From Thauera sp. 2A1 (lineage in GTDB: Bacteria > Pseudomonadota > Gammaproteobacteria > Burkholderiales > Rhodocyclaceae), in assembly GCF_009469595.2 (NCBI RefSeq), contig NZ_SSXV01000031.1, positions 1-54,084 on the forward strand: 54,084 bases of DNA, written 5' to 3'. Shown here one piece after another: positions 16,723-24,018 of the stretch. Every line of letters starts with the position of its first letter. Position 1 is the first letter of the stretch. The position numbers and the translations under genes were made by a program. The notes beneath the pieces are model-generated. The model saw only the letters and a list, made by a program, of their open reading frames with translations, was not told where the DNA came from and searched no databases.

Positions 16723-17202
16723 ATGTGGAAATCACTGCACATTGACCCCGCGAAGTGCACCGGCTGTCTGCAGTGCGAGATGGCCTGTTCCTACGAGCAC
16801 ACCGGGGTCATCAATCCCAGCAAGTCGCGCATCAAGGTGTTCAGCTTCGAGCATGAAGGGCGCAAGGTGCCTTACACGTGCACGCAGTGCACCGAGGCGT
16901 GGTGCCTGAACGCCTGCCCGGTGGATGCAATCCGCATCGACCTCGCCACCGGCGCGAAGATGGTGTTCGAGGATACCTGCGTCGGCTGCAAGGTGTGCAC
17001 CATCGCCTGTCCGTTCGGCACGATCAACTACAACCAGGACAGCGGCAAGGTGCAGAAATGCGACCTGTGCGCGGGCGATCCGGCCTGTGCCAAGGCTTGC
17101 CCGACTGGTGCGATCACCTACATCGATGCCGACTGGACGGGGCTCGACCGCATGCGTGCGTGGGCGGGCAAGGTCAACACGCCGGCTTCGGCCACGGCCT
17201 GA
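16723..17202 (+). CDS. aorA: AOR ferredoxin-like subunit AorA (four [4Fe-4S] clusters)
   Basis: A 159-residue polyferredoxin with 16 cysteines in four sets: CTGCLQCEMAC, CTQCTEAWCLNACP, CVGCKVCTIACP and CDLCAGDPACAKACP. This is the number needed for four [4Fe-4S] clusters. In Aromatoleum aromaticum the AorA subunit passes electrons between the tungsten subunit AorB and the FAD subunit AorC, and AorAB protomers stack into filaments with a continuous cluster chain. The start has a GAGGAG site eight bases upstream. It is the first gene of the operon and ends 12 bp before aorB. Assignment rests on cluster pattern plus the neighbouring aorBC genes. Confidence 0.92.
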   Translation: MWKSLHIDPAKCTGCLQCEMACSYEHTGVINPSKSRIKVFSFEHEGRKVPYTCTQCTEAWCLNACPVDAIRIDLATGAKMVFEDTCVGCKVCTIACPFGTINYNQDSGKVQKCDLCAGDPACAKACPTGAITYIDADWTGLDRMRAWAGKVNTPASATA

Positions 17203-17214
17203 CGGAGGACGATC

Positions 17215-19062
17215 ATGGGCTGGAATCGCAAGATCCTGAGGGTCGACCTCGCCGGCGGAACCTGCAGGGAAGAGCCGCTCAACATGGAGTGGGCACAGGA
17301 GTATCTGGGCTCACGCGGACTGGCGACCAAATACCTGGTGTCGGAAATCGACCCCAGGGTCGATCCGCTGTCCCCCGACAACAAGATGATCATGGCCACC
17401 GGGCCGCTCACCGGCACGATGGCATCCACCGGTGGCCGCTACACCGTGGTGACCAAGGGACCGCTCACTGGCGCCATCGCCTGTTCGAACTCGGGGGGCT
17501 TCTTCGGCGCGGAGATGAAGTTCGCCGGCTGGGACATGATCATCTTCGAGGGCCGGGCGCCGAAGCCGGTGTATCTGCACGTCGAGAACGACCGTGCCGA
17601 ACTGCGCGACGCGTCGCATCTGTGGGGCAAGAGCTGCTGGGAGACCGAGGAGACCATCAAGCACGAGCTGCAGGATCCGCTGGTGCGCATCTCGTCGATC
17701 GGACGTGCCGGCGAGAATCAGGTCTATTACGCCTGCATCGTCAATGACCTGCACCGCGCCGCCGGGCGCTCGGGCGTGGGGGCGGTGATGGGGTCGAAGA
17801 ACCTCAAGGCGGTTGCGCTGCGCGGCACGAAGGGCGTGTCCGGCATCCGCGACTTCGGCGCGTTCATGCAGGCGACCAATGACGCCAAGAAGGTACTGGC
17901 CGACAACGCGGTCACCGGCCAGGGCCTGCCGAAATATGGCACCCAGGTGCTGATGAACGTGATCAACGAGATCGGCGCGCTGCCCACCCGCAACCACCGC
18001 GACGTGCAGTTCGAGGACGCCGGCAAGATTTCCGCCGAGGCGATGCACGAGAAGCGACCGACCGACGGCAAGCCGCACCTGGTGACCAATGCCGCCTGCT
18101 TCGGCTGCACCATCGCCTGCGGCCGCATCTCGGAAATCGACAAGGGCCATTTCACCGTCAAGAACAATCCCAAGTACTGGGGCGCTTCCGGCGGCCTCGA
18201 GTACGAGGCGGCGTGGGCGCTGGGGGCGGCGAACGGCGTCGGCGACCTTGAGGCGCTGCAGTACGCCAACCTGCTGTGCAACGAGCAGGGCATGGATCCG
18301 ATCTCCTTCGGTGCCACCGTCGGTGCGGCGATGGAGCTGTACGAGATGGGCGTGATCACGAAGGAGCAGATCGGCCTCGAGGCGCCGTTCGGCTCTGCCC
18401 AGGCGCTGGCAAGGCTGGCGGAGATGACCGCCCTGGGCGAAGGCTTCGGCAAGGAAATCGCCCTGGGCTCCAAGCGGCTGTGCACCAAGTACGGTCATCC
18501 CGAGCTGTCGATGACCGTGAAGGGACAGGAATTCCCTGCCTACGACTCGCGCGGCATCCAGGGCATGGGCCTGGCCTACGCGACCTCGAACCGCGGGGCA
18601 TGCCATTTGCGCGGCTACACGGTCGCCTCCGAGGTGCTCGGCATTCCGGTGAAGACCGATCCGCACGTCACCGAAGGCAAGGCCGAGCTCGTCAAGGCCT
18701 TCCAGGACGCCACCGCAGTGTTCGACTCGGCCGGCATCTGCGTGTTCACCAGTTTCGCCTGGACGCTTGCCGACGTGCAGCCGCAGCTCGCTGCCGCCTG
18801 CGAGGGCGACTGGAGCATGGACAAGCTCAACGAGGTGGGCGAGCGCATCTGGAACATGGAGCGGCAGTTCAACAACGCTGCCGGCTTCACCGCCAAGGAT
18901 GACAACCTGCCGCCGCGGCTGACCAGCGAACCGGCCAAGACCGGTCCCGCCAAGGGCATGGTCAACCATCTGGACAGGATGCTGCCCGAGTACTACCAGG
19001 TGCGTGGGTGGACGCCGGACGGCGTGCCGAAACCCGAGACGCTGTCCCGCCTCGGGCTCTGA
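17215..19062 (+). CDS. aorB: Tungsten-dependent aldehyde:ferredoxin oxidoreductase subunit AorB
   Basis: A 615-residue AOR-family catalytic subunit. The N-terminal domain (YLGSRGLATKYL, ATGPLTGTMASTGGRY, SNSGGFFGAEMKFAGWD) binds the two pterins. The [4Fe-4S] ligands are C295, C298, C302 (ACFGCTIAC) and C509 (GICVF). GGLEYEAAWALG and NRGACHLRGYT hold catalytic Glu and His of the family. The enzyme oxidises aldehydes to acids at a W-bis-pyranopterin, and in Aromatoleum also reduces acids with H2. The tungsten rather than molybdenum choice is supported by the tungstate transporter genes 2 kb downstream. Length is normal for the family. Confidence 0.95.
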   Translation: MGWNRKILRVDLAGGTCREEPLNMEWAQEYLGSRGLATKYLVSEIDPRVDPLSPDNKMIMATGPLTGTMASTGGRYTVVTKGPLTGAIACSNSGGFFGAEMKFAGWDMIIFEGRAPKPVYLHVENDRAELRDASHLWGKSCWETEETIKHELQDPLVRISSIGRAGENQVYYACIVNDLHRAAGRSGVGAVMGSKNLKAVALRGTKGVSGIRDFGAFMQATNDAKKVLADNAVTGQGLPKYGTQVLMNVINEIGALPTRNHRDVQFEDAGKISAEAMHEKRPTDGKPHLVTNAACFGCTIACGRISEIDKGHFTVKNNPKYWGASGGLEYEAAWALGAANGVGDLEALQYANLLCNEQGMDPISFGATVGAAMELYEMGVITKEQIGLEAPFGSAQALARLAEMTALGEGFGKEIALGSKRLCTKYGHPELSMTVKGQEFPAYDSRGIQGMGLAYATSNRGACHLRGYTVASEVLGIPVKTDPHVTEGKAELVKAFQDATAVFDSAGICVFTSFAWTLADVQPQLAAACEGDWSMDKLNEVGERIWNMERQFNNAAGFTAKDDNLPPRLTSEPAKTGPAKGMVNHLDRMLPEYYQVRGWTPDGVPKPETLSRLGL

Positions 19063-19086
19063 AGGACCACCCCTGTCGATCTCCGC

Positions 19087-19106
19087 CTCCGCCCGCAAGG
19101 GCGGAG
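19087..19106 (+). repeat. Small intergenic palindrome (8-bp stem, GCAA tetraloop)
   Basis: ctccgccc and gggcggag flank a GCAA tetraloop between aorB and aorC. The same hairpin, one pair shorter and in the opposite sense, is at 8256-8273. In an operon that needs much AorAB and little AorC, such a hairpin could lower downstream expression or stabilise the upstream message; that is inference. Confidence 0.55.
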
Positions 19107-19134
19107 CGGGAGAGTCTTGCGTCGAGGATTCGAG

Positions 19135-20400
19135 ATGAAGCACCTCATCCTGGGTAATGGCCCCGCAGGTGTCGTGGCCGCTGAAACGCTGCGCCATGCT
19201 TCGCCGGCGGACGAGATCGTGATGGTCGGCTGCGAGGACGCGCCGCCGTATTCGCGCATGGCCATCCCCTACCTGCTCGAAGGCAACATCGACGAATCCG
19301 GCACCTACCTGCGCAAGTCGGCGGATCACTTCGATGCCGTCCGTGTGCGGCAGTTTCGCGGCCGCGCAGTGGCACTCGACACCGCCAAGCGTCGCGTGCT
19401 GTTCGACGACGGGCATTTCGAGGACTACGACCGGCTGCTGATCGCGACCGGCTCGCATCCGGTGCGGCCTTCCATCCCCGGCATCGACCTGCCCGAGGTG
19501 CAGACCTGCTGGACGCTGGAGGACGCGCGCGCCATCGCGGGCCTGGCCCGGCCCGGGGCGCGCGTGCTGCAACTGGGGGCCGGTTTCATCGGCTGCATCA
19601 TCATGGAGGCGCTGGCCAAGCGGGGCGTGGTGCTCACCGTGGTGGAGATGGGCGATCGCATGGTCCCGCGCATGATGACGCCGCAGGCGGGCGGCATGAT
19701 CAAGCGCTGGGTCGAGGGCAAGGGCATCCGCGTCGTCACCTCGTCCGGCGTCAAGCGCATCGACGGTGGTCATGGCGCACCCTTGCGGGTGACGCTGAGC
19801 ACCGGTGACGTGCTCGATTGCGATGCGCTGATCGCCGCCGCAGGTGTCGCGCCCAACGTGGGTTTTCTCGCCGATACCGGCGTGCATGTGGCCAAGGGGG
19901 TGCTTGTCGACGACCGCCTGCAAACCAGCGTGCCGGGCATCTTCGCTGCCGGCGACGTGGCCGAGGCGCCCGATCTGTTCACCGGCGAGCATCTGGTGGC
20001 CGCCATCCAGCCCAATGCCGCCGACCAGGCGCGCATCGCCGCGCTCAACATGGCCGGGCGCAACGCCCGCCTCAACGGCGTGCTGGCGGTGAACGTGCTC
20101 GACACGCTGGGGCTGATCTCGACCTCCTTCGGCCAGTGGTGGGGCGCCGAGCCTGGGCAGGGTGGTGCCGGGGTGGAGCATGTCGACGAAGCGCGCCATC
20201 GCTACCTCAGCCTGCAGTTTCGTGACGACGTGATGATCGGCGCCACCGCCATCGGCCTCACCGAGCATGTGGGCGCTCTGCGCGGCCTGATTCACGGCAA
20301 GGTGCGCCTCGGCCCCTGGAAGGACAGTCTGCTTGCCGCGCCGCTGCGCTTCGTCGAGGCCTTCGTCGCGCGCACGCAGCCGATGGCGCTGGCGCGCTGA
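19135..20400 (+). CDS. aorC: AOR FAD-dependent NAD oxidoreductase subunit AorC
   Basis: A 421-residue pyridine nucleotide-disulfide oxidoreductase fold. It has the FAD motif LGNGPAGVVAAE at the N terminus, the NAD motif LQLGAGFIGC near 145, TSVPGIFAAGDVAEAPD before the FAD-binding helix, and no redox-active CxxxxC pair, so it is of the NADH:ferredoxin/rubredoxin reductase type. In the AOR complex it transfers electrons from the ferredoxin subunit to NAD+. I chose ATG 19135, which has GAGG seven bases upstream, over an in-frame TTG at 19117. It lies 72 bp after aorB, behind a hairpin, and 14 bp before aorD. Confidence 0.9.
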   Translation: MKHLILGNGPAGVVAAETLRHASPADEIVMVGCEDAPPYSRMAIPYLLEGNIDESGTYLRKSADHFDAVRVRQFRGRAVALDTAKRRVLFDDGHFEDYDRLLIATGSHPVRPSIPGIDLPEVQTCWTLEDARAIAGLARPGARVLQLGAGFIGCIIMEALAKRGVVLTVVEMGDRMVPRMMTPQAGGMIKRWVEGKGIRVVTSSGVKRIDGGHGAPLRVTLSTGDVLDCDALIAAAGVAPNVGFLADTGVHVAKGVLVDDRLQTSVPGIFAAGDVAEAPDLFTGEHLVAAIQPNAADQARIAALNMAGRNARLNGVLAVNVLDTLGLISTSFGQWWGAEPGQGGAGVEHVDEARHRYLSLQFRDDVMIGATAIGLTEHVGALRGLIHGKVRLGPWKDSLLAAPLRFVEAFVARTQPMALAR

Positions 20401-20414
20401 GCGGCACTTGCGGC

Positions 20415-20666
20415 ATGAAGATCGCGTTCAAGCTGTTCGCTTCGCTGTCCGACTACCTGCCGGCCGGCAGCCTCCACAACCGCATCGAGCTCGACGTGGA
20501 CGAAGGCGTCTCGGTCGCGGAGGTGATCCGGCGCTATCAGGTTCCGGAACGCAGCGCACATCTGGTGCTGGTCAACGGCCTGTTCGTCCCGCCCGCCGAG
20601 CGCTCGCGCCGCCGGCTGCAGGAGGGCGACGAGGTGGCGGTGTGGCCGCCGATCGCCGGCGGCTGA
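20415..20666 (+). CDS. aorD: MoaD/ThiS-like ubiquitin-fold protein AorD
   Basis: An 83-residue beta-grasp protein that ends in the Gly-Gly tail (PPIAGG) typical of MoaD and ThiS sulfur carriers. The strand order, the central VLVNGLFV and EGDEVAVWPPIAGG segments fit the MoaD family. MoaD supplies the dithiolene sulfurs of molybdopterin through a C-terminal thiocarboxylate. A dedicated copy inside the aor operon probably serves tungstopterin synthesis for AorB. It starts 14 bp after aorC. Which E1-like enzyme activates it cannot be told from this window. Confidence 0.9.
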   Translation: MKIAFKLFASLSDYLPAGSLHNRIELDVDEGVSVAEVIRRYQVPERSAHLVLVNGLFVPPAERSRRRLQEGDEVAVWPPIAGG

Positions 20667-20684
20667 GGCCAGCGGGGAGCGCGC

Positions 20685-20993
20685 GTGGCCTTCCTGTCCG
20701 ACGTGGTGCCGGCCGCGTTCGAGCGCACGCTGACCGCCACGGCGCACGGCTTCGAGCGCGACCTGCGCCAGGCCTGGCCCGGCGCGACCGGGAGCGCTGC
20801 TGAGCGCAGCTTCGCGGTCGAGGCGGGCGGCTGTGTGCTGCAGATCGACATCGAGCCCGCGGGCGTCAGGCGGCTGGGGCTCTTCGAGCTGCCACAACTG
20901 ATTGCCCGCTATCGCTTCCTGCGTGGCGACGAAGCGGAGCGGCGTGATCTGCTGCGGCGCCTGGACCGGGCGATGCAGAAGGGGGGTGGTTGA
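20685..20993 (+). CDS. aorE: Small conserved AOR-operon protein of unknown function (AorE position)
   Basis: A 102-residue protein that I do not recognise as any defined family. It looks like helix, two or three strands (FAVEAGGCVLQIDIEPAG), then two charged helices (LPQLIARYRF, ERRDLLRRLDRAM). It has one Cys and ends QKGGG. The GTG start at 20685 has GGGGAG upstream. It stands in the fifth place of aorABCDE, which in Aromatoleum encodes a suspected AOR maturation protein; the symbol is by position only. No membrane segment or signal peptide is visible. The REPIN-like repeat begins on the base after its stop codon. Confidence 0.65.
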   Translation: MAFLSDVVPAAFERTLTATAHGFERDLRQAWPGATGSAAERSFAVEAGGCVLQIDIEPAGVRRLGLFELPQLIARYRFLRGDEAERRDLLRRLDRAMQKGGG

Positions 20994-21068
20994 CGGTCGC
21001 GGTCAAACCCGGTCCTACGTGGATGCAGCGCTGGACCGGTGTCGTGGGAGCGGGCTTGACCGCGATCG
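20994..21068. repeat. REPIN-like element: two inverted REP units
   Basis: Two 26-base units face each other. Unit A reads on the minus strand from 21019 to 20994 and begins CGTAGGACCGGGTTTGACCG. Unit B reads on the plus strand from 21043 to 21068 and begins CGTGGGAGCGGGCTTGACCG. They agree at 22 of 26 positions and each has a GTAG or GTGG head followed by a short imperfect palindrome, the signature of REP elements. Their shared cores make a perfect 10-bp inverted repeat (20997-21006 with 21056-21065), and a nested 7-bp pair exists (21009-21015 with 21033-21039). The spacer is 23 bases. No RAYT transposase gene is in the window. Confidence 0.8.
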
Positions 21069-21142
21069 GCGCCTAGGGTCACGGCCAGCGCGGCTTCTGC
21101 TGCGCATGGGCGCCTGCGGCACGATTCCGTTATTCTCGCCTG

Positions 21143-21841
21143 ATGTTTGCCAGCACGCTCACCGATGCCATCAGGCTGCTCGCCACCTTCGATCACCGCG
21201 TCGCGGAGATCGTCGGCCTGTCGCTGCAGGTGAGCGGTGGCGCGGTGGTGCTGGGTACGCTGATCGGCCTGCCGCTGGGTGCCTGCATCGCCGTCGGGCG
21301 TTTTCCCGGCAAGTCCGGGGTATCGGTGTTGATCAACGCGCTGATGGGCCTGCCGTCGGTGGTGGTGGGGGTCGTCGTGTATCTGCTGCTGTCGCGCTCG
21401 GGACCGTTCGGCGCCTTCGGCCTGCTGTACACGCCGCTGGCCATGGTTGCCGCGCAGACCTTGCTCGTGGTGCCGCTGATGGCGGCGATCGCGCGCCAGG
21501 TGGTGGAGGATGCCTGGCAGCGCTATGCAGAGGAACTGCAGGTGATGCGCTTCACCTGGTGGCAGAGCGTCACCACCTTGCTGCACGACTGCCGCCATTC
21601 GCTGCTGGTCGCGGTGCTCGCCGGCCTCGGGCGGGCGATGAGCGAAGTGGGCGCGGTGATGATCGTCGGCGGCAACATCGACCGTGCCACCCGCGTCATG
21701 ACCACCGCGATCGCGCTGGAAACGAGCAAGGGCGATCTGCCGCTGGCGATCGCGCTGGGCATCGTGCTGATCGCGCTCATCCTGGCCCTCAACGCGGTCG
21801 CCTTCGGTTTGCGGCACTGGGCCATGAGGCGTTACGGATGA
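21143..21841 (+). CDS. tupB: Tungstate ABC transporter permease TupB
   Basis: A 232-residue inner-membrane permease with five to six hydrophobic segments and the ABC-permease EAA-like loop (DCRHSLLVAVLAGLGRAMSEVGAVMIVGGN, here within about 145-180). The GRAMSEVGAVMIVGGNI region is typical of TupB/WtpB-type permeases. With TupC and TupA it imports tungstate. There is no Shine-Dalgarno sequence ahead of the ATG, but a TATTCT at 21131-21136 ends only six bases before it, so a leaderless transcript is possible. Its stop overlaps the tupC start (ATGA at 21838-21841). Confidence 0.9.
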   Translation: MFASTLTDAIRLLATFDHRVAEIVGLSLQVSGGAVVLGTLIGLPLGACIAVGRFPGKSGVSVLINALMGLPSVVVGVVVYLLLSRSGPFGAFGLLYTPLAMVAAQTLLVVPLMAAIARQVVEDAWQRYAEELQVMRFTWWQSVTTLLHDCRHSLLVAVLAGLGRAMSEVGAVMIVGGNIDRATRVMTTAIALETSKGDLPLAIALGIVLIALILALNAVAFGLRHWAMRRYG

Positions 21842-22578
21842 GCGGCGGGCCGGGCGGCGGCGCCATGTTCCCGATCCGCGTCCGCGGCCTGTGCCATGCG
21901 CCCAATGGTCGCGAACTGCTCTCGGGAGTCGACCTGGACCTCGGTGACGAGGGCATCACCGTGCTGCTCGGCCCCAATGGCGCTGGCAAGACGCTGCTGC
22001 TGCGCGCCTTGTGCGGCCTGCTCGTGCCATGCAGCGGCACGCTCGACTGGGGAGGCGGCGCACGGCCCGAGCGCGGCGTGATGATGGTGTTCCAGAATCC
22101 AATGATGCTGCGTGCCTCGGTGCTGGCGAATGCGGTGCTGGGGCTCAAGCCGCTGAACCTGTCGCGCCACGACTGCCGCGGCAGCGGCATGGCGGTGCTG
22201 GAGCGCGTCGGGCTGGCACATCGCGCGCACGACAGTGCCCGGCTGCTTTCCGGCGGAGAGCAGCAGCGCCTTGCCCTGGCGCGTGCGTGGCTCACGAGGC
22301 CGCGGCTGCTGCTGCTCGACGAGCCCACCGCCAGCCTGGACCCGTCCGCCACCGCCGAGGTCGAGCGCATCGTGCGCGAGATCCGCACCGACGGTACGCG
22401 CATCCTGATGGTGACGCACAATCTGGGCCAGGCCACCCGGCTGGCCGATGACATCGTGTTCATGTCGGGCGGACGCGTGCATGAGCACACGCCCACCCGA
22501 CGCTTCTTTTCGCGGCCGCAGTCCGACGAGGCGCGGCGCTTCATCCAGGGAGAACTGCCATGGCGCATGAGCTTCTGA
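21838..22578 (+). CDS. tupC: Tungstate ABC transporter ATP-binding protein TupC
   Basis: A 246-residue ABC ATPase. Walker A is GPNGAGKT (45-52), the Q-loop is in VFQNPMML, the signature is LLSGGEQQRLALARAW and Walker B is RLLLLDEPTASLD, followed by the H-loop in VTHNLGQA. It powers tungstate import through TupB. The ATG at 21838 overlaps the tupB stop; a second ATG at 21865 nearer the first strand is possible. The last 19 bases overlap tupA. Tungstate rather than molybdate is inferred from the TupA partner and the aor neighbours. Confidence 0.92.
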   Translation: MSGGPGGGAMFPIRVRGLCHAPNGRELLSGVDLDLGDEGITVLLGPNGAGKTLLLRALCGLLVPCSGTLDWGGGARPERGVMMVFQNPMMLRASVLANAVLGLKPLNLSRHDCRGSGMAVLERVGLAHRAHDSARLLSGGEQQRLALARAWLTRPRLLLLDEPTASLDPSATAEVERIVREIRTDGTRILMVTHNLGQATRLADDIVFMSGGRVHEHTPTRRFFSRPQSDEARRFIQGELPWRMSF

Positions 22579-23381
22579 AACGCATCCGTGTCGCGGTCCT
22601 CGGTGTCGTGCTTGCCGGCGCGGCGCAAGCGGCAACAGCCGCGGAGTCCATCGTGCTCGCATCGACGACGTCGACCGAGCAATCCGGCCTGTTTGCCCAC
22701 ATCCTGCCGATCTTCGAGAAGACGAGCGGCATCTCGGTGAAGGTGGTGGCGCTCGGCACCGGCCAGGCGCTGGACGTCGGGCGGCGCGGCGATGCGGACG
22801 CGCTGCTGGTGCACGATCGCGCCGCGGAGGACAAGTTCGTCGCCGAGGGTTACGGCAGCTATCGGCGCGACGTCATGTACAACGACTTCGTCGTCGTCGG
22901 CCCGACTGCCGATCCGGCGGCGGTGAGGGCGTCGAGCGACACCTCCGACGCCTTCAGGCGCATCGCCGGCAAGGCCGCGACCTTCATCTCGCGCGCCGAC
23001 AAGAGCGGCACGCATGCGGCGGAGCTGCGCTTCTGGAAGGCGGCGGCCATCGAGCCGGTCGGACAGTCCTGGTACAAGGAGGCGGGCACCGGCATGGGCC
23101 CGACGCTCAACATGGCTGCCGGGGTCGATGCCTACACCTTGTCCGACCGTGGCACCTGGGCCAACTTCAAGAACCGCCAGAATCTTGCCATCCTGTACGC
23201 CGGCGACCCCAAGCTGTTCAACCCCTATGGTGCCATCCTGGTGAATCCGGACAGGCATCCCCATGTGAAGAAGGCCGCCGCCGAACGCTTCATCGACTGG
23301 CTGACGTCCGATGCAGGCCGCGAAGCCATCGCCTCCTACCGCATCGGCGGCGAGCAGTTGTTCTTTCCTTCGCCACGGTGA
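22560..23381 (+). CDS. tupA: Tungstate-binding periplasmic protein TupA
   Basis: A 273-residue substrate-binding protein with a Sec signal peptide (hydrophobic 10-20, cleavage near AQAATAA). The mature N terminus has LASTTSTEQSGLF, the TTST motif that TupA proteins use to bind the oxyanion, and later FISRADKSGTHAAE. These are TupA features and differ from ModA. It delivers tungstate to TupBC. The gene overlaps tupC by 19 bp and ends 12 bp before the end of moaC on the other strand. It gives the strongest evidence that the island is built for tungsten. Confidence 0.93.
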   Translation: MAHELLKRIRVAVLGVVLAGAAQAATAAESIVLASTTSTEQSGLFAHILPIFEKTSGISVKVVALGTGQALDVGRRGDADALLVHDRAAEDKFVAEGYGSYRRDVMYNDFVVVGPTADPAAVRASSDTSDAFRRIAGKAATFISRADKSGTHAAELRFWKAAAIEPVGQSWYKEAGTGMGPTLNMAAGVDAYTLSDRGTWANFKNRQNLAILYAGDPKLFNPYGAILVNPDRHPHVKKAAAERFIDWLTSDAGREAIASYRIGGEQLFFPSPR

Positions 23382-23393
23382 CGGCGGCCGCCG

Positions 23394-23906
23394 TCAGCCC
23401 CCAGCCGAGCTCTGGCCGGGGGCGACCCAGTGCCCCGACTTGCCGCCGCGCTTTTCCATCAACTGCACGTCCTCGATGCGCATGCCGCGGTCGACCGCCT
23501 TGCACATGTCGTAGATGGTGAGCAGCGCGACGCTGACGGCGGTCAGCGCTTCCATCTCGACGCCGGTGCGGCCGACCGTTTCGGCGGTCACGGTGCAGCG
23601 CACCGCCGATGCCGGTTCGTCCAGATCGAACTCGGCGGCGACGCGGGTAAGCGGAATGGGATGGCAGAGCGGGATCAGTTCGCTGGTGCGCTTGGAGCCC
23701 TGGATGGCGGCGATGCGGGCGATGCCGATGACGTCGCCCTTCTTCGCGCTGCCGTCGCGGACCATCGCAAAGGTGGCGGGCTGCATCAGGATGCGGCCGC
23801 TGGCGACGGCGACGCGGCGCGTCTCGGCCTTGTCGCCGACATCGACCATGTGGGCCTGGCCGTCGGCGTCGAAATGAGTGAGGTGGGGCGGCTGGGGCAG
23901 GTTCAT
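23394..23906 (-). CDS. moaC: Cyclic pyranopterin monophosphate synthase MoaC
   Basis: A 170-residue MoaC with LTHFD at the N terminus, the SELIPLCHPIPL active-site strand and MEALTAVSVALLTIYDMCK, which holds catalytic Lys and Asp. MoaC, together with MoaA, converts GTP to cyclic pyranopterin monophosphate, the first step of molybdopterin. I used the ATG at 23906, next to the conserved HFD; the frame is open to 24158 but the extension is not conserved and overlaps bepA. It converges on tupA, so it may be transcribed on its own while still serving AOR cofactor supply. Confidence 0.93.
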   Translation of the reverse strand: MNLPQPPHLTHFDADGQAHMVDVGDKAETRRVAVASGRILMQPATFAMVRDGSAKKGDVIGIARIAAIQGSKRTSELIPLCHPIPLTRVAAEFDLDEPASAVRCTVTAETVGRTGVEMEALTAVSVALLTIYDMCKAVDRGMRIEDVQLMEKRGGKSGHWVAPGQSSAGG

Positions 23907-24018
23907 GGCGGTTGTTGCGTGAGGATGGGCGGGGGCTGCATCGACGACGCCCCCGACTGCTACACGAGGATACATGCCCAGGGGAACGCCGCGCTGCGGG
24001 CGGGTATCATAGCAGCCG

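Noticed and set aside
20994..21142. Molybdenum/tungsten cofactor riboswitch ahead of tupB
   Set aside because: The pairing in this gap is better explained by two inverted REP units, and the conserved Moco-motif segments were not seen.
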